From contig JAPLKA010000049.1 in NCBI GenBank assembly GCA_026388315.1, forward strand, positions 28,329 through 92,328: DNA of 64,000 nucleotides, given 5' to 3'. The translations under genes and the position numbers were made by a program. The stretch comes from Pseudomonadota bacterium (GTDB taxonomy: Bacteria > Desulfobacterota > Syntrophorhabdia > Syntrophorhabdales > Syntrophorhabdaceae). Below are positions 1 to 8,085 of the stretch, in pieces (the stretch's first letter is position 1; each line of letters begins with the position of its first letter). The notes beneath the pieces are model-generated. The model saw nothing but the letters and a program-made list of their open reading frames with translations, made no database searches and was not told the origin of the DNA.

Positions 1-861
1 GAAGTCCTCTCAGAAATAAGGCAGCGGGATGATGACCCTATCCGTAATATCTTTATGCGTTTCAATGAAACTCTTTTTGAAGGCCACCCATACAGCAGAG
101 ATCCGGTTGGCCGTGAGAGTGACATAGAAAATACAAAACCTGGTGATATTGAAGAATTCTATAAAAAATATGTAAGCCCCTCAAATGCGGTTCTCGCTAT
201 TTCCGGAGATGTGGATGAAAAAGAACTCAAGACATTATTTGAGAACCTCTTTTCTGAATGGAAAGGCAAAACAAACCCGCTGAAGAAGTTAATGCCTGCT
301 CCTTCTCCTGGAAAAGCCATCATGATTGAAAAAGATATGATGCAGACACACCTCATTTTCGGTTTCACGGGACCCGGGCTTTTGGATGAAGACAGATATG
401 CAACAGAAGTCATGGACGCCATCCTTTCCGGTATGGGCGGTAGGATACACAAGGTTCTGAGAGAGGAACGACCTTATGCATACGCCCTTACATTCTTTAA
501 TCAGATGGTTTTTGAAACTGGTGGAATGGGTATATATATTGGAACTGATAAAAAACTCGTAAAAGAAGTTGAGAAGATTTCACGAGCTGAAATAGAAAAG
601 ATTGTTAAAGAGGGGTTTACTGACACTGAGGTTGAAAACGCAAAAAATCACCTTACAGGCACACATTACATCCGGATGCAGCCCAATAACGCTATATCCA
701 CAAGTATGTGCCTTGATGTCATGTACGGTTTAAAACCCGACTACTTCAAAACATGGCCTAAACACATCGAAAAGGTAACAAAAGAGGATGTAAACAGGGT
801 AGCACGGAAGTACCTGCTGCTGGATAAGATGGTACAGATAACAGTGGGCAGTAGGCAGTAG
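1..861 (+). CDS. M16-family zinc peptidase, C-terminal part (start lies upstream of window)
   Basis: The frame is open from base 1, so the gene is 5'-truncated by the window edge; 286 residues remain. The text resembles the back half of M16 (insulinase/processing-peptidase-like) proteins: a stretch with GHPYSRDPVG, then a SPSNAVLAISGDVD strand-turn typical of the end of the first half-domain, and a second half with GMGGRIHKVLREER and YIRMQPNN. The HxxEH zinc motif would lie upstream and is not visible. M16 family members degrade peptides or cleave signal peptides, often in the envelope; substrate cannot be told here. The last codons are formed by a GGCAGTAG-type word repeat, so the extreme C-terminus is repeat-derived. 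Family call is firm, exact function is not. Confidence 0.85.
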   Translation, partial: EVLSEIRQRDDDPIRNIFMRFNETLFEGHPYSRDPVGRESDIENTKPGDIEEFYKKYVSPSNAVLAISGDVDEKELKTLFENLFSEWKGKTNPLKKLMPAPSPGKAIMIEKDMMQTHLIFGFTGPGLLDEDRYATEVMDAILSGMGGRIHKVLREERPYAYALTFFNQMVFETGGMGIYIGTDKKLVKEVEKISRAEIEKIVKEGFTDTEVENAKNHLTGTHYIRMQPNNAISTSMCLDVMYGLKPDYFKTWPKHIEKVTKEDVNRVARKYLLLDKMVQITVGSRQ

Positions 862-870
862 GTACTGTAG
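846..870. repeat. Short near-tandem word repeat (GGCAGTA type)
   Basis: GGGCAGTAGGCAGTAGG followed by a variant overlaps the stop codon of the M16 peptidase gene. It belongs to the class of short word repeats found in many gaps of this window. Confidence 0.6.
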
Positions 871-895
871 AAACAAAAGAAACGATTCAGAAAAT

Positions 896-1804
896 TTATT
901 CGAACAGGGCTTTTGAAAAATCCTTTGCACTGAAAGGAATCAAGTCGTCGAATTGTTCTCCTACACCTACATATCTTATCGGTATCTTTAAGAGATGGGC
1001 GATAGGAAGGATAAAACCACCCTTTGCCGTTCCATCGAGCTTAGTTATGACAATACCCGTAATATCCAGCGCTTCATTGAACGTCCTGGCCTGGGCAATG
1101 ACATTCTGCCCGTTCGTTGCATCTACGATGAGCAGGGTTTCGTGGGGTGCACCGTCCATCTCCTTCCCCACAACACGCTTTATCTTTTTCATTTCCTCCA
1201 TAAGATTGGCTTTCGTATGCAGTCTGCCGGCAGTATCGAGGATGAGCACATCTACCCCTCTCGCCTTTGCAGCCTTTGTGGCATCATAGGCAACTGCAGC
1301 GGGGTCTGAACCCTCTTTGTGTTTTACAACATCGATGCTGAGCCTCATTGCCCATTCCTCAAGCTGTTCTATCGCTGCAGCCCTGAAAGTATCGCAGGCG
1401 CCCAGCAAAACGCTTTTCCCGGATTCCTTATATGCTCTCGCAATCTTTGCAATAGTTGTTGTTTTACCGACACCATTGACGCCGAGGGCAAGCAAGACGA
1501 AGGGTTTGTGTTTATTTATCAGCATGGGCGCTTCAACAGGCATGAGAAGGTTCCCAACCTCTTCGATCATAAAACTCTTTATATCATCAGTGGTCTTTAT
1601 CTGTCCCCTTTTCCATCTTTCCTTCAAAGCGCCTACGAGGATTTCCGTTGTTTCAATGCCCGCATCGGAGAGAATCAAGGCCTCTTCTATTTCATCAAAG
1701 GCATCTTCATCGACAGGTTGCCCCTTCACAGCCCATTCTATCTTCGTTGCCAATTGGTCCCGTGTACGGGCTAAACCGTTTTTTATCTTATCAAATATAC
1801 CCAT
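896..1804 (-). CDS. ftsY: Signal recognition particle receptor FtsY
   Basis: Membrane-associated GTPase that docks the SRP-ribosome complex at the inner membrane. All signature elements of the SRP-type NG domain are present: a helical N domain (residues 1-90), the P-loop GVNGVGKTTT at about 109-118, DTFRAAA at 138-144, DTAGR at 190-194 and TKLDGTAKGG at 254-263. At 302 residues it is a minimal FtsY lacking the long acidic A domain of enterobacteria, which is common outside that group. A CAGGT-type ribosome-binding site precedes the ATG. It is convergent with the M16 gene and followed closely upstream by the TPR lipoprotein gene on the same strand. Confidence 0.97.
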   Translation of the reverse strand: MGIFDKIKNGLARTRDQLATKIEWAVKGQPVDEDAFDEIEEALILSDAGIETTEILVGALKERWKRGQIKTTDDIKSFMIEEVGNLLMPVEAPMLINKHKPFVLLALGVNGVGKTTTIAKIARAYKESGKSVLLGACDTFRAAAIEQLEEWAMRLSIDVVKHKEGSDPAAVAYDATKAAKARGVDVLILDTAGRLHTKANLMEEMKKIKRVVGKEMDGAPHETLLIVDATNGQNVIAQARTFNEALDITGIVITKLDGTAKGGFILPIAHLLKIPIRYVGVGEQFDDLIPFSAKDFSKALFE

Positions 1805-1839
1805 TTTTTACCTGGAAGAAATATTTTTTGGCCACACGT

Positions 1840-2418
1840 TTAACGCATGTCGCCGCTGCCTGAGTGACGGTCGTAAAAACCTATTTTTAAATTGATAAAC
1901 ATGTCCATATCCTGTTCATAATCTTTTATCTGTTCCTCTATCAGTTTGTCTAACCGTTCAATATCTACCTCCTGTCTACTGTACATCATTTTTACTTCTT
2001 CTATGCTTTCGAGGGGATAAAGGTATCCATAGAGGGTTATATAGTCTCCGAGGGCTTTTAAGCCTCCCGGATCGTTTTTCTTGAGAAGAATGAGGGCCTT
2101 ATAACCGAGAATCCGCAAGGAATTAACACTATTCCCGTCAACCTTTTCTGCCTCTAAAACAAACTTCTCGGCATTATCAAGGTCATTCAGTTTATAGCAT
2201 GTCACTGCGAGACACACAAGGGCGGTTGAATCCTTTTCTCCCTTAAGCGCCCCGGCAAAGTATTCCTGTGCCTGCTTGTACTCCCCTTCCTTCATTAGTT
2301 TTTTTCCGAGGAAAAGGTTGTTTGAATATACTGAATAGCTTTTCAGGGAAGTGCATGAGGCAACAAACGACAAAACGATTATTGCTGTTACGGTTCCGGC
2401 ACATATGGTTTTCCACAT
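1840..2418 (-). CDS. TPR-type lipoprotein
   Basis: From the ATG at 2418 the product (192 aa) begins with a lipoprotein signal peptide ending in the lipobox-like VASC at about residue 22; a longer frame exists upstream but would bury the signal, so I prefer this start. The mature part holds helical tetratricopeptide-like repeats (GKKLMKEGEYKQAQEYFAGAL and LNDLDNAEKFVLEAEK are typical A/B helix pairs). It overlaps the zinc-ribbon gene by 31 bases. Likely a periplasm-facing scaffold in the envelope; partner unknown. Confidence 0.75.
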   Translation of the reverse strand: MWKTICAGTVTAIIVLSFVASCTSLKSYSVYSNNLFLGKKLMKEGEYKQAQEYFAGALKGEKDSTALVCLAVTCYKLNDLDNAEKFVLEAEKVDGNSVNSLRILGYKALILLKKNDPGGLKALGDYITLYGYLYPLESIEEVKMMYSRQEVDIERLDKLIEEQIKDYEQDMDMFINLKIGFYDRHSGSGDMR

Positions 2419-2648
2419 ATCTTGCACACCCCTTTTTCTACGATACCTATGCAGGTGCCATCGCTGCAAAGAATCCTCTCCGTAAAATCAATCTCTTCGC
2501 CGGTTTCTTCTTTCTGATCGACATTTTCCATTTCACTGTCAATCGTTTTTCCACAGGCATAGCAGTATGTGCCCAATCTTAAGATGGACTGGCCGCAATG
2601 CACACATACAATACTCTCACACTCTTGTCCACATTTCTCACATATCAT
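2388..2648 (-). CDS. Small zinc-ribbon protein
   Basis: 86 residues with three paired-cysteine motifs: CEKCGQEC near the start, CVHC, CYACGK, and CKICGK near the end, i.e. two probable zinc-ribbon units joined by an acidic linker (MENVDQKEETGEE). An AAGGTG ribosome-binding site favours the ATG at 2648 over a GTG three codons upstream. Lies between two lipoprotein genes in a tight minus-strand run. No enzymatic signature; a structural or nucleic-acid/protein-binding role is possible but unproven. Confidence 0.7.
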   Translation of the reverse strand: MICEKCGQECESIVCVHCGQSILRLGTYCYACGKTIDSEMENVDQKEETGEEIDFTERILCSDGTCIGIVEKGVCKICGKPYVPEP

Positions 2649-2653
2649 AAGTC

Positions 2654-2953
2654 TCACCTTGCTTTAATGATTTTTACAACCTTACCATCTTCAAATTCAA
2701 CGTAGATAGTGTTCTTATTGTCGGGCAGGATTTTCCATGATGGCACGTATGTCCAGATAATCTTATTTTCCGGTGTTTTGCTTACCATGTCAGGTTCTCC
2801 AAGTTTTTTTCTCACTTCATCTTCAGTCATTGAAATGACAGCATTATCCAGGGCAGGATGTCCTTTTTTTGCATTTTTGGATGAACTGCAGGAGAAGAGG
2901 AGCGCTACACATAACAAAACAAAAAATGCTTTTAAAAATAAAGGTTTTTTCAT
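2654..2953 (-). CDS. BamE/SmpA-like small lipoprotein
   Basis: 99 residues from the ATG at 2953, chosen because it opens directly on a lipoprotein signal peptide (MKKPLFLKAFFVLL then lipobox LFSC at about residue 22); the upstream in-frame extension is unlikely. The mature part MTEDEVRKKLGEP ... IIWTYVP ... IYVEFEDGKVVKI matches the BamE/SmpA fold pattern (helix with LGxP, then beta strands ending in a GKV turn). BamE-like proteins assist outer-membrane protein assembly; here only the fold, not the partner, is supported. Confidence 0.7.
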   Translation of the reverse strand: MKKPLFLKAFFVLLCVALLFSCSSSKNAKKGHPALDNAVISMTEDEVRKKLGEPDMVSKTPENKIIWTYVPSWKILPDNKNTIYVEFEDGKVVKIIKAR

Positions 2954-3155
2954 AGTTTTCCACAATTTCTGTGGATAAGTTGTGTATAAGTTGTAGGCTT
3001 CATCTTCTAACATATTGATAACGTTTAGTAAATAGTTATTCTGCCGAGAAACGTTGCGATAAAAATCTCTAATGTTTTCAAGCATTCTCTGTATCAACCC
3101 CCTTTTAAATATACCCTTTTCACAACCATTAAGTTACCATGAATAACCTAAATTA

Positions 3156-4160
3156 TCAACGGGTTGTATGCGTGTATTTTTTAGATGCCTTCCTGAGCCT
3201 GTCCATCATGGCTTTGCCGAGACCCACCTCCGGCACCTTTTCGGCGTAAATTATTTCAACACCTTCATGATCCAATTCGATAAGGAATGAAAAAAAGTTC
3301 GCCGCTGCCTCCCGCATGTCCCCTTTTTCGGAAAGCACTTTGATAAACTTTGATTTTGGCTTCACCCGGGGCATCTGAAAGGCAAGGAACGATGACTGCT
3401 CGCAAACAATTTCATCAATTGCATTAATAATCTTCAGGGGTTTCGCAGGTGCATAGTGATATGGCAGCTCTCCGGGAGATTCGCATATCCCGTCTTCCCC
3501 CTTCTCATGTATAGGCACGGCTATCTTATAAAGGTCTTCAACGCTGATCGCCCCGTGTCTGTGGATATAAATCCCGTCAGCCCTTATTGAGATTATTGTG
3601 GATTCTATCCCGAAAACACTATTCCCGCCATCTAAAATGAGTGGCAACCTGTCTCCCAGCATCTTTACGACATGGCTTGCCTTTGTGGGGCTCACATACC
3701 CAAAAGGATTGGCGCTCGGTGCAGCGATTGGTCTTTTAAACTCACGGAGCAGGTTCAATGCAACCGGGTGGGATGGCATTCTTATACCTACAGTCTGAAG
3801 ACCCGCAGTCACTATATCGGGCACAATATCCTTCTTTTTCAGAATGATTGTCAGGGGGCCCGGCCAGAAGGCATCAATCAGCCTTTTGGCCTCTGGCGGA
3901 ACATACTCAGCCAGGTCAGAAAGCCAATCCTTTTCGCCTATGTGTACAATAAGCGGGTCAAACCTCGGGCGCTTTTTTGCCTCAAAGATCTTTGCAACCG
4001 CATAGGGATTAAAGACATCCGCACCAAGGCCATACACCGTTTCCGTGGGAAATGCAACAATATCGCCATTTCTTAAAAGCTGAATGGCCTTTTTTATGGC
4101 TGAGGATTCATGACCGTTGAGTAACTGCATGGCAATAACTTTAAAACAAGCTATCACCAT
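3156..4160 (-). CDS. tsaC: L-threonylcarbamoyladenylate synthase (Sua5/TsaC family)
   Basis: Makes threonylcarbamoyl-AMP for the t6A37 modification of ANN-decoding tRNAs. The YrdC domain occupies residues 15-215: PTETVYGLGAD, KRPRFDPLIVHI, the SxN-type PSANPFGYVSPT and a GIESTIIS strand are all present. The extra C-terminal 100 residues correspond to the Sua5 domain, so this is the long Sua5 form (334 aa) rather than the short TsaC. Start is uncertain: the first ATG (4160) and an ATG at 4130 both lack a clear ribosome-binding site. Divergent from the cytochrome operon, with only about 70 bases between them. Confidence 0.93.
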   Translation of the reverse strand: MVIACFKVIAMQLLNGHESSAIKKAIQLLRNGDIVAFPTETVYGLGADVFNPYAVAKIFEAKKRPRFDPLIVHIGEKDWLSDLAEYVPPEAKRLIDAFWPGPLTIILKKKDIVPDIVTAGLQTVGIRMPSHPVALNLLREFKRPIAAPSANPFGYVSPTKASHVVKMLGDRLPLILDGGNSVFGIESTIISIRADGIYIHRHGAISVEDLYKIAVPIHEKGEDGICESPGELPYHYAPAKPLKIINAIDEIVCEQSSFLAFQMPRVKPKSKFIKVLSEKGDMREAAANFFSFLIELDHEGVEIIYAEKVPEVGLGKAMMDRLRKASKKYTHTTR

Positions 4161-4231
4161 TATATGTAATAGTCAACGCTTACGGCTTGTTTCTATTTAC
4201 AATTATTTGCTTTGTTAGTACCATTAACCCG

Positions 4232-5380
4232 ATGATCGCCATTCTTATCCTTGTGCTTCTTTTCCCTTTGACTCTACACGGGACAATAACGTCAGATGAA
4301 TGTCTCGGGTGCCACGATAAATACAAGGAGTACAAACACGGGAAAGCTGCATGTGTTGATTGCCACAGCAATATAAGCACCATCCCGCACGAAGAAAAAC
4401 TTGAGAAACCGTCATGCAACAGGTGTCATAGTAAAACCGCCGGGCGTTATTCCAAAAGCGTACACTCAAAGAAGAATGTTGCATGCAAGGATTGTCACAA
4501 TACACATTTTATAACAGCCGGCAGGGGAACGTGTGTCTCCTGCCATGAAGATTTGTATAGAGTGTATAAGGAAACCTCTCATGCAAAAAAAGGTGCGGCA
4601 AAATGCGCTGATTGCCATAATCCTCACAGCCTTACGCCTTACAAAGAGCTCAGTTCACAGGAGCGGATGGCCGTTTGCTCGCGTTGTCACAAGGACTATC
4701 TCGCGAAACATAGCTGGCTGCCCAACACCTTGCTCCATTTCAATCACCTCGAATGTTCCACCTGCCACAGTCCTGATTCAACAAAGAGCATGGTTTTTTA
4801 TTTTAAAACAAAAGGAGGTAACAAAAATCCTGAGCTCACATACGGTGATATCGAAAAAGCTCTCGGGAGTAAAAAAGAAATCGTATCCATAATCGACAGG
4901 GACGGTGACGGCATTGTCTCCTGCAAGGAATTGACCGGTTTCTTTACCGGTCTTTCAAAAAGAATCCAAAAAGACATTTTTCTCGATAGCTCTATCGTTG
5001 TCACCAAAGTCCATCATGTCTATTCGGAAAAAAGCCGCAAACAGAGGGTTTGCGCTTCCTGCCACTCAGAGAATGCCCCATTTTATGAATCCATGTACCT
5101 TGCAATCCCCGGAAAGGACAGTCATACCTATATTCCGGTTAAGGGAACAGTATTGTCAGCGCTTCCTACATCGCTGTTTATCGACATGTGCCTGTTAGGT
5201 GAAAAAAAGATAAAGGTAAAAGATATTAAGGAATTTTTCAAAACAACACAGGGGAAAAGAGGAGATATCATTAATGAACTCGGGTTTAAGTTGCTTGACC
5301 TCATCGGGCTTCTGGTTTCTGCAGCAATACTGGCTGGCATTGTCATTCATGGAATATTGAGGATTATGGTAAGGAAATGA
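4232..5380 (+). CDS. Nine-haem cytochrome c with EF-hand-like loop and C-terminal membrane anchor
   Basis: Start at ATG 4232 opens on a hydrophobic export segment. Nine CxxCH motifs are visible (CLGCH, CVDCH, CNRCH, CKDCH, CVSCH, CADCH, CSRCH, CSTCH, CASCH). Between motifs eight and nine is a loop DRDGDGIVSCKE with the D-x-D-x-D-G...E spacing of an EF-hand calcium site. The last 35 residues form one transmembrane helix (LGLLVSAAILAGIVIHGIL region) ending in basic residues, so the haem domain should face the periplasm. The stop overlaps the next start (ATGA), indicating translational coupling to the cytochrome b gene. Probable periplasmic electron relay of a quinol-linked chain. Confidence 0.88.
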   Translation: MIAILILVLLFPLTLHGTITSDECLGCHDKYKEYKHGKAACVDCHSNISTIPHEEKLEKPSCNRCHSKTAGRYSKSVHSKKNVACKDCHNTHFITAGRGTCVSCHEDLYRVYKETSHAKKGAAKCADCHNPHSLTPYKELSSQERMAVCSRCHKDYLAKHSWLPNTLLHFNHLECSTCHSPDSTKSMVFYFKTKGGNKNPELTYGDIEKALGSKKEIVSIIDRDGDGIVSCKELTGFFTGLSKRIQKDIFLDSSIVVTKVHHVYSEKSRKQRVCASCHSENAPFYESMYLAIPGKDSHTYIPVKGTVLSALPTSLFIDMCLLGEKKIKVKDIKEFFKTTQGKRGDIINELGFKLLDLIGLLVSAAILAGIVIHGILRIMVRK

Positions 5381-5982
5381 GTAACATATACCTTCATCCG
5401 CTCCCGTTGAGGGTATGGCACTGGATTAATGCCTCCATCGTCTTCGTGCTCATCGTGACCGGTATCCAGTTAAGAATCCCTGATATCCACATTTTTGAGA
5501 GTTATAGCATTGTGGTCCTGATTCATAAGTGTTTTGGCTTTGCTCTGGCAGGGTCCTTTCTTTTCTGGCTCTTCTATTACATATTCACCGGCGGGTTTAA
5601 AAAACATTACCGTTTCAATCTGAACGACATCAGAAATATGCCACAGCAGGCCCTCTACTACTCGTTTTCGATCTTCAAGGGAGGGAAAAACCCCTTTCAA
5701 CCTACACCTGAAAACAAATTTAATGCCTTACAGAAAATTGCCTACCTCTCCGTCATGTTTTTATGTGTTCCTGTCATTACAATTACAGGTATTCTCTTCA
5801 GCGATATCCTCTATTTCTTTTCGTGGATCAGGGCCATCGGGGGTGTACGGATTCTCGATACAATCCACGTTGCAGCAGCTTACGTGTTTGTCTTCTATCT
5901 TCTCGTACACCTTTACATGGCAACCCTGGGACCAAAGGTTCACTCCCATATAAAGGGTATGATAACGGGATATGAGGAATAA
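5377..5982 (+). CDS. Membrane cytochrome b (cytochrome b561/FdnI-like)
   Basis: 201 residues with four hydrophobic segments and histidines placed as in di-haem cytochrome b subunits of formate dehydrogenase/Ni-Fe hydrogenase: VWHWINA in helix 1, LIHKCFGF in helix 2, TIHVAAAYVF and LVHLYMATLG in the last helices. Family members pass electrons between periplasmic partners and the quinone pool. Coupled by a 4-base overlap to the preceding anchored nine-haem cytochrome, so the two likely form one membrane complex. Confidence 0.88.
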   Translation: MSNIYLHPLPLRVWHWINASIVFVLIVTGIQLRIPDIHIFESYSIVVLIHKCFGFALAGSFLFWLFYYIFTGGFKKHYRFNLNDIRNMPQQALYYSFSIFKGGKNPFQPTPENKFNALQKIAYLSVMFLCVPVITITGILFSDILYFFSWIRAIGGVRILDTIHVAAAYVFVFYLLVHLYMATLGPKVHSHIKGMITGYEE

Positions 5983-6064
5983 GCAGGCGCAAAAGCATTG
6001 ATACAGTTTTCGCTATGATTTCTTGACACAAGTTGCCTTATCTGCTATCTAAAGGTTTATATTC

Positions 6065-7309
6065 ATGAAATTCACTTACTTCCTTATGTTTATCATGCTT
6101 TTTGCAGCATATTCCGCTGCGGGAAATAACGAAAGCTGCATTCAGTGCCACACAGATGAATCGATCATGAAATCACTTGTAGAGATACCCATTACTAAAG
6201 GAAATACCGGTTCAAACGCTGCTATCGGTCCGGCCGGACCACCCCCTTTAATCAGGTCTGAAACTTACTATAAGAGGTACTACATCGACAAGGTTGTACT
6301 CGATAAAGACCCGCATTTTGGAAACGGGTGCACCACCTGCCATAAGGGTGATGAGAAATCGACTGACCAGGAAAAAGCACACAAAGGTATTGTAAAGAGA
6401 CCTTCTGCCGATTTAAAGGTGTGCGGCGACTGTCACGATGACATTGCCAAAACCTATCAGAGCTCATTGCATTATACAGCTCAGGGGCTACTCAGCAAGA
6501 TATCCAGAAGGTTCTCAAAAAAAGAGGAGAAGGTTTTTACAGAAAAGGCCTTCGGGCAATCCTGCAAGAGCTGCCACGCCTCGTGCGGTGATTGCCATGT
6601 CAGCTCACCGGCCATCGACGGAATACGGAACAGTTTTTTAAGCGGACACAGGTTTGTGAAAAAGGATGAAGGGAAGACCTGTGCCGTCTGCCATGGCGGA
6701 AGCATCTACCCGGAATATACCGGTAAATACAACGGGAGTCCCGATGTTCACTACCAAAAAGGACTAATGTGCACAGACTGCCACAAAAAAGGACATCTCC
6801 ACGGCGACGGCAATGTATACGCAAACAAGGACGATGTGAAGAACCGCCCAAAGTGCAAAGATTGTCACAAAATAGGAGCAGAGAAAAAAACCACAGCAAG
6901 ATTAGCCCATTCAAAGCATGATGGAAAGGTAAGTTGTTACGGATGTCATGCCCAGGATGAATACCGTAACTGCTCCGGTTGTCACGAAGGAAAGACTTCT
7001 TCTTCGAAGACCGGTTTTATCCTCGGCGCTGATCCGGGAAATAATAAGCTCCTTACCACCTTACGGTTGATACCCATCTCACGGGAGACCTTCCTGAAGG
7101 CAGGCATAAGGATGGAGCAATTTGATGCGGTCACAGATTACAGGGCCACCCCTGTTCACAACATAAAAAAGATAACCGGGAGAACCCGCTCATGCGATGT
7201 GTGTCATGTAAATAAAAAGGGATTTCTCACAAAGGAGTCGCTTATAAAAAACGGCTCGAAGGCCAATGAAAGTCTGATTTTCAGGATGCCTCCTTTGGAT
7301 ATCAACTGA
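6065..7309 (+). CDS. Eleven-haem cytochrome c
   Basis: Begins with a Sec signal peptide (MKFTYFLMFIMLFAAYSAAG). Eleven CxxCH motifs: CIQCH, CTTCH, CGDCH, CKSCH, CGDCH, CAVCH, CTDCH, CKDCH, CYGCH, CSGCH, CDVCH; the fourth and fifth are separated by only two residues plus a Ser, and the ninth and tenth by six. No C-terminal anchor, so it should be soluble in the periplasm or associated with the outer membrane. About 80 bases after the cytochrome b gene on the same strand; probably the electron carrier of this locus. No substrate-binding signature that I can name. Confidence 0.88.
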   Translation: MKFTYFLMFIMLFAAYSAAGNNESCIQCHTDESIMKSLVEIPITKGNTGSNAAIGPAGPPPLIRSETYYKRYYIDKVVLDKDPHFGNGCTTCHKGDEKSTDQEKAHKGIVKRPSADLKVCGDCHDDIAKTYQSSLHYTAQGLLSKISRRFSKKEEKVFTEKAFGQSCKSCHASCGDCHVSSPAIDGIRNSFLSGHRFVKKDEGKTCAVCHGGSIYPEYTGKYNGSPDVHYQKGLMCTDCHKKGHLHGDGNVYANKDDVKNRPKCKDCHKIGAEKKTTARLAHSKHDGKVSCYGCHAQDEYRNCSGCHEGKTSSSKTGFILGADPGNNKLLTTLRLIPISRETFLKAGIRMEQFDAVTDYRATPVHNIKKITGRTRSCDVCHVNKKGFLTKESLIKNGSKANESLIFRMPPLDIN

Positions 7310-7323
7310 ATAAGGGAAAAGTG

Positions 7324-8082
7324 ATGACAAGCGAACTCCACAATTTCAGAAAAATAGCGAACATTGTAATCAACATTGCTATCCTGTTTTTCTTTCTTTC
7401 CTGTACTGCCACCCCTCCCCGGACGAGTGAACAAAAATACATAAACCCGGAAAAAGTTATCTCTCTGATAAAAGAAAAGAAGGCTGTGGTTGTTGATACG
7501 ATGAGTTATCTCGAATGCATGGATCACAGGATACCGGGTTCTCTCTGCATAGCCCTTGAAGAGTTTGAAAACAAATCACCTGCGTTGCTCAAGGACAAGA
7601 AGCAGACCACAATCTTTTACTGCGAATCAGAAGAATGTCCAAGGGCAGGCTTGACATATGAGAAGGCCAAAACTGCCGGCTATGAAGACATATACATCCT
7701 TGAAGGTGGGCTGTCGGCATGGAAAAGAACGGGCTATGAGGTGGAAACAGTTGAGCGGATTAAAAGAGCGCCTGTAGTGTCCATCAAACCCCGTGTGCTA
7801 AAGGCTCTGGCAATGGAAAAGAAAGGCCTGTTCGTCCTTGATATCCGTTCTGAGGATGCATTCAAGGCAGGTCACATAGATGGTGCGATCAATATCCCCC
7901 TCTACACATTACATAAAAAACTCAAAGAAATACCGAAAAACCGGCCTGTCATTGTCGTTGATGAGAGCGGGAAAAGGTCCTTTCTCGCATGTTGTTATCT
8001 CATCAATAACGGTTTTAAGGATGTGGTAAGGCTCTATGGGGGGATGAAACACGAAGAACCCCGGAAGGGGAAAAAGGGATAG
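7324..8082 (+). CDS. Tandem rhodanese-domain lipoprotein
   Basis: Lipoprotein signal with lipobox LSC at about residue 27, then two rhodanese-like domains. Domain 1 (about 40-140) has VVVDT, a catalytic-loop cysteine in FYCESEEC, and ILEGGLSAWKRTGY. Domain 2 (about 150-245) has VLDIRSEDAFKAGHIDGAINIP and LYGGM, but its catalytic loop reads VVDESGKRS, with no cysteine, so it is probably inactive. Start: GTG at 7321 or ATG at 7324; AAGGG upstream fits either. Placed inside the cytochrome operon with short spacing on both sides; a role in sulfane-sulfur handling or in assembling the electron-transfer complex is inference. Confidence 0.85.
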   Translation: MTSELHNFRKIANIVINIAILFFFLSCTATPPRTSEQKYINPEKVISLIKEKKAVVVDTMSYLECMDHRIPGSLCIALEEFENKSPALLKDKKQTTIFYCESEECPRAGLTYEKAKTAGYEDIYILEGGLSAWKRTGYEVETVERIKRAPVVSIKPRVLKALAMEKKGLFVLDIRSEDAFKAGHIDGAINIPLYTLHKKLKEIPKNRPVIVVDESGKRSFLACCYLINNGFKDVVRLYGGMKHEEPRKGKKG

Positions 8083-8085
8083 TAT

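Noticed and set aside
1317..1895. A 192-codon plus-strand frame opposite ftsY.
   Set aside because: Shadow of the ftsY coding strand; low-complexity Ser-rich text.
2958..3097. N-terminal extension of the BamE-like lipoprotein.
   Set aside because: It would place the lipoprotein signal internally; the start at 2953 is the only one giving a working signal peptide.
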